Assembly (NCBI GenBank): GCA_022605955.1 | Contig: JAKCOZ010000007.1 | Coordinates: forward strand, 33,024,991 to 33,088,990 | Length of the DNA stretch: 64,000 nt | Direction of reading: 5' to 3' | Source of the DNA: Rallus limicola | Lineage: Eukaryota; Chordata; Aves; Gruiformes; Rallidae | Part shown: piece after piece, positions 12,201 to 25,297 of the stretch | Layout of the letters: each line of letters starts with the position of its first letter | How positions within the stretch are numbered: the stretch's first letter is position 1 | The notes under the pieces: model-generated | Seen by the model: the letters and a program-made list of their open reading frames with translations, nothing else | Database searches by the model: none | Told to the model about the DNA's origin: nothing | Made by a program: the position numbers and the translations under genes

Positions 12201-15200
12201 TCCCAGCAGATACTATCATTGATAAGAGGCTGTTCATCCATTATTCCCCTTACTGCACTGGTAATGATAGATAGGCAGGTACTGTAGAGAATTATATCTT
12301 GTAATTTATCGGCAAATTCACCAGTCTTCTGGTGAGGGGCTAACAGAACATGTTGCCATTTAAGACAATCTCAAACATTTACAACAGAGAATATTAGTAT
12401 CTCTCTGCAAAGGATGTTGAAAAAAGTCTTCTCTTTAAGGGACCAGTTACAAAAACTTCCCTTCAGAATTATCCAGAATGGAATTCCTCCTCTCAAACAT
12501 CCAACTTTGGCAGATCTATCCCTGGAAAAAAGAACACCTCTCAGTACTCTCAGCTGAACAAAAGAAAAGAGATGGATAAGATTTATCAGGTCGTCCAGCC
12601 CATCTTCCTGATAATAGAGCATTGTTCTCCTAAAGTGTACATTTTCTACTGCTTTGAGTAGTTTTAGAAGACCTAAGTGATGGATGGTGTTTTTATCATT
12701 AACCTTGGGAAATGATTCCAGAGCCTAAAAAATCTCAGTGCCAGGCTTCTCCACATTACTGCCTTTGCTTTGTCAGTATTTTCATAGGTTTATACTGGTT
12801 GCTTTTTTCCCAAAGCATTGGCTCCTACTCAGTTTGAGAACAGGATTAGATACTGGAGATAGATCTTGACTACCTATCCTCATGCAGGTGGATTGCTTCT
12901 CCTGCAAAGCCATCTCTTGGATATCTGAGAGTATTTCCACAGTGAATGAACAAGGGGAAATTCTGATCTGGCCCTGAACTGAAAATTATTGCCACTGCCA
13001 GCTGAACTGCATCAACCTTGTCAATCATCTTGGTGCATTATAATGAGAAATAAAATTCAGGAAAAGCTTAACTTTTGCAGCCACAGAGGTGCACCAACTT
13101 GGCATTGCAAGGTCGGGGAACACACATGTTGTCAAGGTGGGAACATTTTCCAACATGACAGTCATAATGTCTGACTCTCCTTTGCCTTTTTTTTTCCCCA
13201 TTGATTTAAGCATTTGCTTATCTTTTAAGAGCACTCTTCACTCCAAGGGATTTGGACACTGCAATAGAAGAGCGGTGGTCAAAAAAGATTAATGCAGCCT
13301 GTAAAGGGGCAAAAAAGGACTGCGGAAATAGAGAGCTCAGTGTGCTCTGCGGGCACCATGAAAGCTGGGATAAGTTTTTTGCACGTACATGCAGCATGAA
13401 GGCAAGCGTCAGGAAGAAGATGGGTGGGTGTTCCTTGGTCTTCAGGACAACAGTCTCATGAAAACAATGGGTAAAGTCTGGTTGCAAATAAATTTGTGTT
13501 TGAAAATAGAAGTGTTCTCTTCAGATGGTGAGAAAACGGAAAAAAAGGTTTTCAGAGGCAGTTCGGTTACTCTCTGAAAGGGGTTGCCTGATCTGGAAAG
13601 GGGAAGGAATGCCCTGATTAATGCATTAAGTTGAAGGACTGAAATTTCTAAGTTGGTTTTTGTAGCATAATCAATTGGAACAGAATAAAGATTCATACTC
13701 CCCTCTTCCTCTCTTTCACAGATAAACTTGCATTAGTAAACTCAAACTTCCATTTAATTAAACCCACCCGATACAAAATAGTTTCCCTGTTGCTCAGAGG
13801 CCAGTACAACCTTCTTCACAGTATGCAGACTTCATTTAATGTATCATTTGCAGCAAGATTTGATTTCTACACAGTAGAACAGACTTTTAGGTGGACTGTC
13901 AGAATTTTAAAAAGGCAATGCTCCTGCTGTGCTTACAAAGTGTGCAGAAGGCATCAATAAATATTTTAAGTCCTGACGAAAAAAAATTGAAAAGAAATAC
14001 TTTGGACCCACCAGCTCCATTTATGTTAACTGTTTGCTTTGTGGTTCTTGAGCTTCCCATTTGCCTTTGCATTTTTAGCTTGTAAGTAAGGTAACCCGTA
14101 AGCAAGGGGACAAGCTCCCCATAGTTTCTCTTCTGATAATGTTATTTGTCTTGGGCTTGGGATGCATGTCGTGAATGATGCCTCTGCACAGGGAAAGGAC
14201 AAGCAGGATCTTAGTCCTTCCTGAGCCAGGGACCAGACTCCCACTGCCCTAGGAACCATCCTTCTGCTTAGTCCATCACTTCAGCATTGCTTTATGGTGC
14301 AGAAGAGTGCGACATGCATGGGCACACTGCAGTGGAAAAGCTATACTCTTCCACCAGAGGAAAAACAAGTTTATCTATGGCCCGCATGTATTGATAGTGG
14401 TGATGTTGTGAGGAGAGAGGTGTGATTGAGTCATCTTCTCTCCACTTTAGATGAAGAGCCAAACCTAAATGGATTTTGCCTAGAGTGAATTTAACAAACA
14501 AAATGGGAAGAGGGAGAATACTGTGATCAGTGAAGATGACTTAGTTGACTAAACATAAACATCTATGTTATTTATATCTAAGAAATTGTCACTGGGCTGA
14601 CCACTAAAATACAGGGTATACAAGACAGCTGTGTTTTTCAGAGGCCTAAGCTGGAAGCTGAGAGGAATACATCAAGACATGACAGATAGCAAATGTCTAT
14701 ATTTAGGTAAGAGCATTCCATCAACATTGTCTGAGTATGTATCATTCAAAGCATCAACACATTGGACAACGTGAGATAGGAGGGGAACATTACCCCCAGT
14801 GACCAAAGGGAAATGAATCTGTGTCTTATGTTAGAGAAACCCCAAATGTATATGCTCTGATTAATCTTACTCCAGTTCTCTCCTCATGTATACTGTGGTT
14901 CAGTATGTGTGGTGTCTATGCAAAACTTGGCTGGACAAGGTCCTGAATAACTAGATCAAACATCAAAGAGAGTCCTGCTTTGAGCAGGGTGGATGGCCTC
15001 TTGAGCCCCGCTTCGAGACTGAGTTTTTCTGTGAAATCATGATTTTTCCAAAGATGGGAAGTAGATATAGAGCTGGATGTTGTTGAGAAGAAGAGGATCT
15101 TTATCTTGAGGTAATGGTCCCATGCTGTCTACCAGGCTGTCCGACACTCAGGTAGTAACCTCTGAGGGCTAATGCTGGATTTCTCTTTATTTAAAATTAT

Positions 15201-15339
15201 TATCAGGCAGAAATTCGTGTTGAAAGTAACTCTTCTGGCTGACATAATCTATAAGAATGCTCATATAGACATGAGAATTTCAGCATAAGTTTTTTGACAA
15301 AGGATTAGATAAAACAGAAAAACAGAATAATTGATCATT
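9238..15339. other. Long unique region, no gene seen
   Basis: About 6 kb of ordinary AT-rich sequence. All frames are shorter than 90 codons, many overlap antisense frames, and none is recognisable. No CpG cluster, tRNA-like or long hairpin structure was noticed. Probably intron or intergenic DNA. Confidence 0.6.
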
Positions 15340-16200
15340 TTTCATACCTGAGGGACATGGCCAGTGGACTTCTACAAGGAGATGTGTTATGGCCCGTTCT
15401 GCTCAACATGTTTATCAATGATCCAGGAAAGAAGGACAAACAAAATTAAATAAAGAAAAAAGGTCCAGCTTGGAAGAACTGCAAAAGGGGGTTCCCTGGC
15501 AATAAAATGGCAGGTGAGAGTCAGTGTGAATAAATAACACACATGGGTAAAAATTGTCCTGGGCTTTCTGTATGAAATGATGAGCTGATACCACTTTATC
15601 ACTCAGGAACAAGATCTCAGGGTATAATAGATAATACCTTTGTAAAAATTGTCTCTGTGCTAAACACATTTGGGAAAAAAACAAATCTAATACTGGGAGT
15701 TTTTAGGAAAAGGATAAGGAACAGAGTAGGCGAATATGTCTCTATATAAATACCACATCTTGGTGTACAGTTCTGCTCCCCGTGTCTCAAAAGGGATATA
15801 ATAAGACTGGGAAAGGCTGAGAGAAAGGCAACAAGTATGATAAAGGTATAGAACAACTTCTCTGCAAGGAACAATTAAGCAGATTACGAGACCTCAGGGA
15901 CTATTGAGGGGCTATATGGTAGAGGTGTATAAAACTGTGAGAGGTCAGAAGTGGATACATAGGTAATTATTATTCCCTGTCTCTTCCAAGAAAAGGATTA
16001 GTGGGCATCAAATGAAACTAGAAAATGACAAATTCAAAGTGTACAGAAAGAGATGGCTCTTCAGGTATTATGTGGCTGAGCTGTGGAGCAACACACCACA
16101 GGGAAAAAGGATGAGTTTATGGAAGGAAAAATACATTGACACTGCTGAATATAAAGATGTGACTGCTGTCTCACAAAGATTTTGTCCTGCTAACTGTTGG
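15340..16200 (+). mobile_element. Ancient, heavily decayed CR1-like LINE
   Basis: Scattered landmarks occur in the correct order on plus: a reverse-transcriptase-region block (gttctgctcaacatgtttat, reading roughly LLNMFINDP), ggcaataaaatggcaggtga, aaataacacacatgggtaaa, agttctgctcc before tctcaaaagggatata, gaaaggcaacaagtatgat, and gggctatatggtagaggtgt. These match the older CR1 lineages shared by reptiles and birds, not the young avian subfamilies. Small deletions and stops are frequent, and no frame is intact. Both boundaries are approximate. Confidence 0.78.
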
Positions 16201-19200
16201 CAGATAATAAAATGTTTGGGGAAGTAACACTGTATGTTTGCCCCCTACATTTAAATCTTTTCCCTAAGAACCCTCTTTGCCACTTGCAAAGGCAGAAAAC
16301 TGCTGGAGGTGATCTGACTCTGTAAAGTGACTCTAATTTTCTCATGTTCTGATATTTCTGAAGTCCTACAGTCAAAATTCTTAGCAAAATGCTTTGTAAC
16401 AATGGCCACAGTAAATGTGTCCATAGTAAAGACAGCTAAGCTTGTACCTTTTCACCCACCAAATTTGCTTAAAGAGGCAGAACATGAGTAGTCTGGGGAA
16501 TCACTAGTAGAGCTTTTCTTATTAAACTCATCTATATTCAGTTACTAAGCAGGCTAAAGTAAAATTTGCAACCCAGCCTGGTGCAGCGCTAAGCACAGCT
16601 GCACTGCCCTGTGACAGGGCAAGAAGTGCTGGCAGCTCAGCCTGGCAGCACAGCATGTTTGCTAGCCTTTTTCCCTTACTGCTTAAATCAACAAGGAGAC
16701 TATAATAGAGGAGTCGTTAATAGTAGTTCAGCTCTGATTTCAATAACAGTCATTACTAATTCATCAAATTAGAAGACAGGCTATCCTATTCAAGTTAACT
16801 TAAAATCGGCCCCTTTTTACCACCTCAGGGCTTTTAGTTGGGTTTTTTTTATAGTTTGGGATAGAGATCAGATGGCTGAGATCTATCGCAGCAAAGTCTC
16901 TCTGCCTGTGAGCACAGATGTGCTCCCCTGTGAGTGGCCCAATCTGTCCTGCCCCTCCCTAGGGGACACCACAGGCTTCCTCCAGGGATGAAAACTGGCT
17001 TTGTTTCTGTGGTTTTTCAGTTTTACAGACAAGACACGTTTCTCTCTAGGTAGAAAATATTCTTGGTATGGTTTCCTTAGCTGAAAACACCTGCGAGCCT
17101 CTTGGCCAAGCACACCTACCAATGAAGAGATGTCATCAGCTGATGAATGCTTAGTAAGGCTGCCTCTGAGCAGAACTTAGAGCAAAAGTCAGGAATAAGG
17201 ACAGAAGCCCCTTGGTGAAGGTACCTCACATATTTACGTTTTTTCTTGGTGTAATGTAGATTGACCTTGAGCTTTGGAGCTTTTCCATGGAAGAAGAATT
17301 TTTTTCTACCTAAGAAGATCCCAGGACACTCTCACTGGCGGCTTTAATCAATGGTTAAGACAATCTTGTGAGCTTCTTTGATTCTGCTCTAGGAACATGA
17401 GCGCATGGCTACTTGAGCCCTTGAGGTCTCTTCCAGACCTGTTGTGTGCAATTCAAGGATTTTCCAGATCAACCCATTCAATGCATATTTTAAATGGAAT
17501 TTGACACTAATCTGCTTCTATATATCTTCCACACTGACTATACACTCATGGATTCTTTCTTTCAAATCATTTCAGTTTCATGTGCTTTCAATTAAATTGT
17601 TATAAAACATTTATAGCTTCTTGCTGCAAAGCACTGAGGCCGTTTACATTATAAAAGGCACTATCCATACTGAGTTTGTGGTGCTCACTGCTGTATTGCT
17701 TGCAGTCTTGCCTGCAGTTCTCTATATTTGCCAGCTGTTTGCAACAGTCCTTGGATTTCATTGAACATTCCCATATGGATGCCTTTGGAGCTGAACCCTC
17801 CGAGTTTGAGCTGTTAGTTAACAAGGTGATGTAGAGTCTAGAGATTATTTGTATTCCTAAATGCAATGGGGTGAAAGGCATGGAGTCCAGTGCTTATTTT
17901 TTCACAGCATTTCTGTATGACCTTATGACACTTTTGTTCCCAATGGGGCAGTTCATGTTTTCCTGCCTTAGAGGGGTTTCATGGGGATAGGCATGTCAGG
18001 GCCAGGGGTTTGGCTCTGGTGAAACAGGGGTCGGATAAAGGCTGTGAGTAGCTGTGCCAGCTGATCAGTGCATGGGTAAAGAGTAATGCAAAAAACCTGG
18101 ACACTGTGATATGTACTGTAGTCTCAGTCTCTTTCTACTGCTTGCCTATGTCCTTTTCCAAATCAGTTAGGTTGAGGTCCTCAGAAATATTTAGGCAATT
18201 AATTGATGAAAATGTTGGTAGGCTACATTTTAGGTCCCAGTTTTGAGATCTTGACAACCTTCTGGTCTGAACATTCGCTGGAGATATAACAACAGATACC
18301 CTTTCCCATAGAAAACCAAGTCTATGGTCACTCTGGGATCTCACTCAACTGTTGTGTGTCAAACTCGCCATGAGCTTCAGCCAAGAGGCCTCTATAAAAC
18401 GCCATTTGCACGTAACAATATTGTATGAAGATGCAGCTACAGACACTGGTTCTCTTGAAAGTGCTTTTGTTACTTCTAGCTATCATTTTCCTTCCAAACC
18501 CACATCCTGAACTATCCCATCTAATTATACTCACTGGCCATCTTTCCCCTTTTTATTGGCAATATTTTTCTTGTTAATTGTGCATGCTTGATTTTAAACA
18601 ATGGTGTCTGCCTTTCCTTATGTGGCTCTGCAAGGAATATTTCTGCATCCTGGGTAGTTTCTCTGACATGTTTATGCCTTGCTGGTTACTGTAAAAAGTG
18701 CAAGATGTATTATGTACTGCTGAAAACCAGGCTGGCACTTTGCAGCTTTAACGTTGTGCCTTATTGTACAGTTAAAATAAATGTACCTGATATCAGCTTT
18801 ATTACTCCTATTAGACGGTCTAATGGCTTGATGTGCAGGAGTTCTTCCAGCAGGATGTTAAAGGGAAGGCACTGGCTGCTCAGCTCAGCCCCCGTACTCA
18901 GTAGCACCCAGGGAGCAATCGGGGACTCTGCAGCACAGCACTTGATGCTCAGCTGGGGCTGTGGTAGGGCTCTGAAGTCAATCTCTTGCCTCCAGATACT
19001 ACATTTAACATGTGATAGAGTATCAAAAAGAAGTTAGCACAACAGAAAAAATAAAAGGAGAACAGGTCCACAGATGCTGTTTTCACTGTCCATTTCTACT
19101 TTCCATTAAAAATATTACATCTTGGATGCTGTAAAGGGTCCCCTCTGGGTGATGCTATAGCAGTCACACAGGACAGGTTTATTCAACACAGCTGAAACTT

Positions 19201-22200
19201 TGTCCAATAAATATGCCTGTGCAGGTTGAAACATGCTACCATCAGTCCTGACTGACAGCTGTGTAAAGGACTGAATATGACATTCCAGAGCTCTGTACAG
19301 TTCAGGGTCTCACGAGGTTCTCCACTCACTAATCCTGATGGTGCCTGGATAAGTGTATCTACAGCTAAGCAGCCAGCCTGGGGTCTGCTTCACAGACTCA
19401 GTGGTGTTAAGGATGCAGTTCACCTCTGTACACATCTATGTTCTACATTGGTCAGATGAATCACAACAAAAGACTTGTGGACTGTACTGACTACATATTC
19501 CCTGACCATCCTCAGACCAGATGCTATCTGAGATACAGACACCTGTGTATCAGAGACACCAAATGTTAGGCCAGGTAAGTCCTACACAACATGTGGACTT
19601 TGCTTTACATATATTCAGTAAAGATTCACTATGATCTAATTTTCCTTGACTTTCTTTGACACCTCAATTTATTTGGTCAGAGGAAACCTGCTTTGTGAGT
19701 CTTCTTGGTGGAAAGTAGGCGGTACAGAGGTCCATCGTTATCAACACTGAGGAATCGACTGAGGAAGGCTGAGAGGGAGAGTTAACTGTTTAGCCCAAGA
19801 AGATATCAGATGGGTTGCAATCAGAACAGGCTAATATGAATGCACCTCAAAATTTCACCTAAGCAGAACTTGTGGCTTACCACTACTTAACAGAGCTGAT
19901 GAAGTTTTGAGGAAAATGCTCAGGGCCACATGAAAACATAAAGCACGCTGGGGGTCAACTAGTCATTTTTAGCCAATGTATTTTTTTTCTCTGCTCATTA
20001 TGGGTCTGGAGGTGAGAGTAAAGCCCGTGTTGGCCATGTAAAAAGCCCCATAACTACTCATCCACGTATGTGAGACATTCCCAGGCCTGGTATACTTCCT
20101 GTGGCAGAAAGGAGGAGGGAGCTGCCATGATGTTAGTCCAGGGAAATGTCTGACTGATAACCAGCAATTTCTATTTCTAGCTAAGACCTCTGGAGGATGC
20201 TGGCAAACAGGCCCTGGCGTTGGAAAGAAAATACTAGCTTTGACTATATGGAACAGTTCCTGAGCTTAGGTTCTGCTAAACATTTTTATAAAGAAGAACT
20301 AATTTGTTAATTTAACCACCTTATCCAGTTTTTAATCAGACCTTGTGCTCAGTTGAGCTGTTTTAGCCACTGTAGCTCACTGGTCCATGATAGCTCAGTT
20401 CCTATGCTGCATTTGATTTGCAGTGAAACTGTTCTTTTCTCTCAATTTCCCAGCTGGGTTGCCTCTGGCACAAAGGGTCAAGTGATCTGAGCAAATTGTC
20501 CTTGGCTCATTCAGGATCAAAGCACAGGTTTTGCCTGGTTCCACTTCTTTCCTCCACCCACACTGTTAAGGGATCACTGAACCTTTGGAATCCATTCCCA
20601 ATGTGCGATAGGCAGTGATAACTGACAGCAGCAAAATACGCCCCAGGAGATATCCTTTGGACAGACACTGGTGGATAAATTGAGGTCTGAGGAAAGATTA
20701 GGGGTAGAGGAGGGGGTGTTTTAGTTTACCCAAGCTGCAGAAGCAGGCAGAAGCAGCAGATGCAGTCTGGGTTTCCTAGAGGAGAATGCTACTAGAGGAC
20801 AGGGACTTTGATCACAGTGACAGGAGAAGATGGAGAAGGAAAAGGTATGGGGCTTGGTGCAATGGAGGTAAGGAACTCTGAACTCTCCACTTGGGTTAAC
20901 ACTGTCTCAACTTGTGTTTATAAAGGCTACTAAGTAGAAGAGTGGGTGTTTCATCCCACTTTGACTTGTTTCATTGTCTAATTCTGGACAAGACATTGAT
21001 CTTCTGTCATTACCAGGAAAGCCATGAGAATATTTCTGTGTCTCTGAAGTAATCATTGTCAGTAAGGCATTATGGGACTGTCAGGAGAAGATTTGTTGCA
21101 GGTAGCACCCCAGTTTATTTTGTTAGACTCTGTTGTATAGGCATCAAAGAACTTTGCTCCTTTTTGAACATTGCAGTGGTCACATTATGACCAGAGAAGG
21201 ATCAAGGACAGAGCACCAAGAGGACAGAGTATTTTCAGAAAGAGGATTTAACATCTCATACCTCCTAAGAAGGCTAATGCTTCTGGACAAACTTAATGTC
21301 AAAATTCTAGGAAGGCTGTAAATTTTCAGAAAACAAGGACAAGAAAACCTTGACACAGATATGATTAGCTAATTTCTGCCATTTCTACTTTCTAAAATAT
21401 GTTTTCTGTCTAAGCTGAGGGACTGAGGGACAACTGAACTGTTTTGCAGCATCCATTTTCTAGAAGCCTTGACAGATCTGAATTGGGCACCTACAGCTAT
21501 ACACCTACACCTATAGCTATTCAAGCTATATACTTTCTTTCCAACTATACGAATAACCCACTTGCTTCAGTTGTGTTGGATTCAGAGGAAATACCGGCCT
21601 AAGTTTTGTCCTTTGCTTTCTCAGTTTAGAACATCAATCACAAGGAGCTAGAGCTATTTCCTTTTTTTTTTTTTTTCCCTGGATATTCAGATAATTTATC
21701 CAAGAAACCTTTCTAATAGGGAAGACCTCCTCAAAATGCTGTATTGGACAGGTTCAGCACCTGCTCTGAGCAGTACATTTTGAATCAAGATCTACTCCAA
21801 AGAAAACAGAGCAAATCTGAAAATCCCAGATCTCATTAAGAGCTATAACTCACTGAGTTTCAGCTGCAGGACAAAATGTCCGGCATGTCAGCCTTCCAGA
21901 GAGGCCTGATCCTGTAAGAGTTTTCTGAAAACAGGAATGAGGCTGCCCCTAAATTCAGGACAGTTAGAGGAAGTAGGCATCTATGTCCTTCATAATATGA
22001 GGAGTCAGGTAGATCCACAAATAGTGAGCAGCAAAAAATAAGGCAGATATCTGGGGAATTTCACTTCTTCCTGTGTGTGAAGCAGCTGCATGGGAACTTG
22101 AAGTATCTAATAAGTATTTGAGATAGGTTGATGTGGATTAATGTTTTGTCAAAATCCAGATTTTAAGCAGGTGTGCTGAAACTTGCCTACACCAAAAGAG

Positions 22201-22994
22201 GGTTGTGATACCAAACACACTACACTTCCAAAGCACAGACAGGTTTTCCAGTCAGAAGGTAGAATGTTTACAGTGGCCTATCTGAACTACCAGACCCTGT
22301 GTGCATTTGGCCTAGAAAATATCTAGGAATACAATATTTCATTGCATTTCTTAGATCATCTTCATGTAGTCACTTCTTTTGATAAAAGAACCCTCTTTCT
22401 GTAGTGGTGGGCATTTCCGTCATCCTTGACAGAACACAGAAGTAGAAAAGCTCATGACAATGCAAGGAAAAAGATCATTAAAACAGTTTTGAGACTGTAA
22501 GTTCAGGGTTAGTTTGCAGTGAAAGTTTGTGAGCAGGAATGATGCATTTCTCATTAAGTCCAAACCAGTTCTCCTGTCCCTGTTGATGATCTGCCCTTGT
22601 TTCAAACCAATTAAACTGGAGCTAATGTCTCTGTTGGTTTGAGACACACTGTCTTTGTTACATACAGCTCTTTTTGTGCACAAAGTCCTAATGGATTTTT
22701 TTGTAACCTACATCCATATTGGAGAATAATCATCTTTGTACAAACAAAGAAGATCTGGTTCCTGAACCAGACAACTTTGAACTTGATTCAGAGCCAAATG
22801 AGGGAAAACTGAAAAGCTCCCATTGACTTCACTGCATATTAGATCAGGCTGTCACTGTCTACATTCAGTCAAGGACATATAGTAGCTAATTTAAGGCCTA
22901 TATTGTGAATGGGCTGACAAGCACAATGGTGATGCAGTACATATTCTTTTTACCACCTTCCTTTGGTGAATTGTGGCTGAAAATCTTTATGGAG
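16201..22994. other. Long unique region, no gene seen
   Basis: No confident gene. The longest frame (18588-19037, 149 codons, plus) is Cys/Ser-rich with no recognisable domain. A T15 run lies at 21662-21676. A short perfect hairpin, tgccctg-tga-cagggca, lies at 16605-16621. A possible small CR1 3' fossil is listed at 17400-17465. Confidence 0.55.
17400..17465 (+). mobile_element. Possible old CR1/L3-type 3' end fossil
   Basis: The block cttgaggtctcttccagacc resembles the terminal ttgaggtcccttccagccc block of old CR1/L3-like elements, but the tail repeat is not preserved. This is a weak call based on one short block. Confidence 0.3.
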
Positions 22995-23088
22995 CAAGAG
23001 ATTTTGGAAGAAATTAGGAAGAATGAGCATTCAGCATTGTTTGACGCTAAAGAAGTTCCCATAAGTTCCCTCCCTCCCGCTCCCCCTG
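22995..23088 (+). other. Exon-like block, unknown gene
   Basis: A 94-bp open segment is bounded by a possible acceptor (tttatggag, with a pyrimidine-rich stretch about 30-50 bp upstream) and by a strong donor at 23089 (cctg followed by GTAAGTGG). The translation is hydrophilic and begins QEILEEIRKNEHSALFDAK, then ends with a proline-rich SSLPPAPP. The composition looks more protein-like than other short frames here. I do not recognise the protein. The acceptor is mediocre, and no partner exon was found nearby. It could be a real exon of a gene whose other exons lie outside the window, a cryptic exon, or chance. Confidence 0.25.
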
Positions 23089-23092
23089 GTAA

Positions 23093-24569
23093 GTGGATAG
23101 AGTATCGAAGGATTATTTAAATAAAAATATTAATAATAAAAAATCAGGTTGGGAAATGAATCAGATGGACAAATACATTAAAATCTCTGTGTGTAACTCC
23201 AAATATTGCTGCATTTGGAGGCACCTGCTGAGAGATGCATCTGTTGTTAGAAAAACTCTAGGATATTTTTGACTGGAAAACCACAGAACCCTCTGAGTAA
23301 AGCAGTTAAGCAGTGAGTATAAATTCAGAGGTAAAGTGAGCTTAGAGGGATCACTCTGCAAGGATCCTTGCAAATGTGCCGTGCTGTAAATTTCCAGCTC
23401 CTTTAACGGAGTTTTGTGGTTGCTGGGAGTCAGTCCTGAGCATGGAACTCATGGTGATACACCACCACCATGTGGTCATTGACAGAAAAATAAACTCCCA
23501 TTGAAGAGTTGGGAGCAGATTGAGAGGCTGCTTCAAAACTTGGGAGAAGTGCAGCTATTGTGGTAACAGATGATCTTGCAGCACTTGGCCTCCAGGATTG
23601 CTATAATTCGAGCATGTAAAATACGTGTCAGTGAACACTGACTCAGAAAATCTGTGCTTTGTTCCAGGTCTGAAGTAAAGCCAGGCACGGACGGGGGCAC
23701 CCGTATACATCACATGAAGCAGTACGCCAGCATTTTAAGCTGTCTGGATGTTCCTGTTATAGGTTCCCCTCTCCCTCTTCATTAGAACTGGGCATGAAGC
23801 AGCACCTTAAAACACCCTTTTCTGAAACAGCATTGGGGTCACCACAGAAAGCTGAGCACTGTTTTGTTTGCATAGAGTGAGGGATCCTATTCCTTATTCT
23901 GGTTTTCCCATACTATTTGTTTAGTCCAGCTTCAGGTCCATAGGATTTTCCAAGAATAGAAACTGTCTTTATAGTAACTTTCTGCAACATTCAGTTCTGG
24001 AGGTTGTCTCCTGTGATTACTAACTGCAGAGGGACCAAATTCCTTTGGTCTTAGTACAAATGCTCTGATTTGGCCTCAATTTCCTGTACAAAGTGAAAGC
24101 TGTCAGCTCCTAGTCTTATTCTTCTTCCCCTTCTTCTCATGAACTGAATTTCTTCTTTATTAGGAATTATAATGAACCCTCAATGAGACTCTTGGTAAAA
24201 TATTTTGTTAAGGCACTTGTTTGTGATGAACCCAGGTGTGGCTGCAATGCCACAATGCTGTTGCCATATTTCAGTTTATATGTTGTGCAAGAGCCTCTTA
24301 GAAGAAACACAGAAGGAAAAACACTGACATGCAGTAGAGCCATGCAGGGATTTTTACCTCCCAAAATACCACTTGTGCAGGTACGTAACAGTGAAGAGGT
24401 TATAAGCAACCATGCTCCTAGAATATATTCAACCACACTAAGAAATGTCTTTAAATTATTTATCTGGTCTTTTAATAGCTTATTGCTCCAAAATGTATTT
24501 TCGTCTTATCTTTATAAGCCTAATCCTGAATTCAAATGATAATTAGACAAGTGCTTTTAATAATGAAGG
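23093..24569. other. Unique sequence, no gene seen
   Basis: Frames up to 118 codons occur on both strands and overlap each other near 24.2-24.5 kb, with no recognisable domain. A short AT-rich patch of TAATAATAAA type lies near 23120-23145. Confidence 0.55.
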
Positions 24570-24665
24570 AGATTTGCCATTGGAATGAGCTGAAGAGTGC
24601 GGTAGATCTCCCAAATCTTGATACCCTCAGATCCAAACTGATTATCTTTCTGGGAGACAGACAGA
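24570..24665 (+). mobile_element. Probable ancient CR1 fragment
   Basis: The run gccattggaatgagctgaag, followed by ggtagatctcccaaatcttg and ending in tctttctgggaga, resembles the old CR1 segment coding for the W-N-x-L-P region and the following residues. It is short and diverged, with no tail repeat. Confidence 0.5.
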
Positions 24666-25254
24666 AACTGAGGAGAAGTCACTAGACAGAATTAAAAGAC
24701 AGATGGGAAGAAAAAGCAGTATTTAGATGTCAGAGGAAAAGAAATTACATCTCCTAGCTTTAAAATGCATGAATGCCTGAGTATTCTAGGAAAGGGCTTC
24801 AATGTAGCGTATTTTGAGCAACACCAAGCTGTTATATTACTAATACCTGCCAAAAGGAGCTTTTCCTCTGTCTCAGGATTTTCAGGAAAAGTGTTAAATG
24901 TCTCAAACCACAGGAGAGACCTGCCTTCATTATTGCTTCAGCCACAGGTCACCCTCACATGCTCTGTTTCTGACATTCAGCAGTACTATAGGAAACAATG
25001 CTGGAAGATCTGTAAGAACACAGGAGCTGTAGGTATCCAAATCAAACTTCTGACTACCTTTACTTTTCCTTGCTGTCATGAACAACTCCTCTGTTCCTCC
25101 TCCCAGCTCTGAGCCACGTGTGATAGGAAATCCCTGAACTCAAGGTCTGTCATGCTTCCATGGAAGTTAATGGATCCATCCTCACACATGCATTCAGCTC
25201 ATCTTTAACCCAAAAAATCCTGTGGCAATTAATTTCAACATACTGGTAGGGTTT
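24666..25254. other. Unique sequence, no gene seen
   Basis: One 115-codon plus-strand frame (24765-25112) has no recognisable domain. No repeat family was recognised. Confidence 0.5.
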
Positions 25255-25297
25255 GGGGCGGGGGGGGGAGGGGGGGGGGGGGGGGGGAGTGGGGGGA
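25255..25297 (+). repeat. Long G-homopolymer tract
   Basis: Forty-three bases are nearly all G, broken only by single C, A and AGT interruptions, and include an uninterrupted run of 17 G at about 25271-25287. The tract can form a G-quadruplex on the plus strand. It also produces an artificial polyproline stretch in the antisense frame. Confidence 0.95.

Noticed and set aside
16605..16621. Short 7-bp hairpin (tgccctg-tga-cagggca)
   Set aside because: Too short, with no T-run or RNA-gene context; many such hairpins are expected by chance.
18588..19037. The longest open frame in the window (149 codons, plus)
   Set aside because: Cys/Ser-rich, no recognisable domain, no splice or promoter context; this length occurs by chance in 64 kb of vertebrate DNA.
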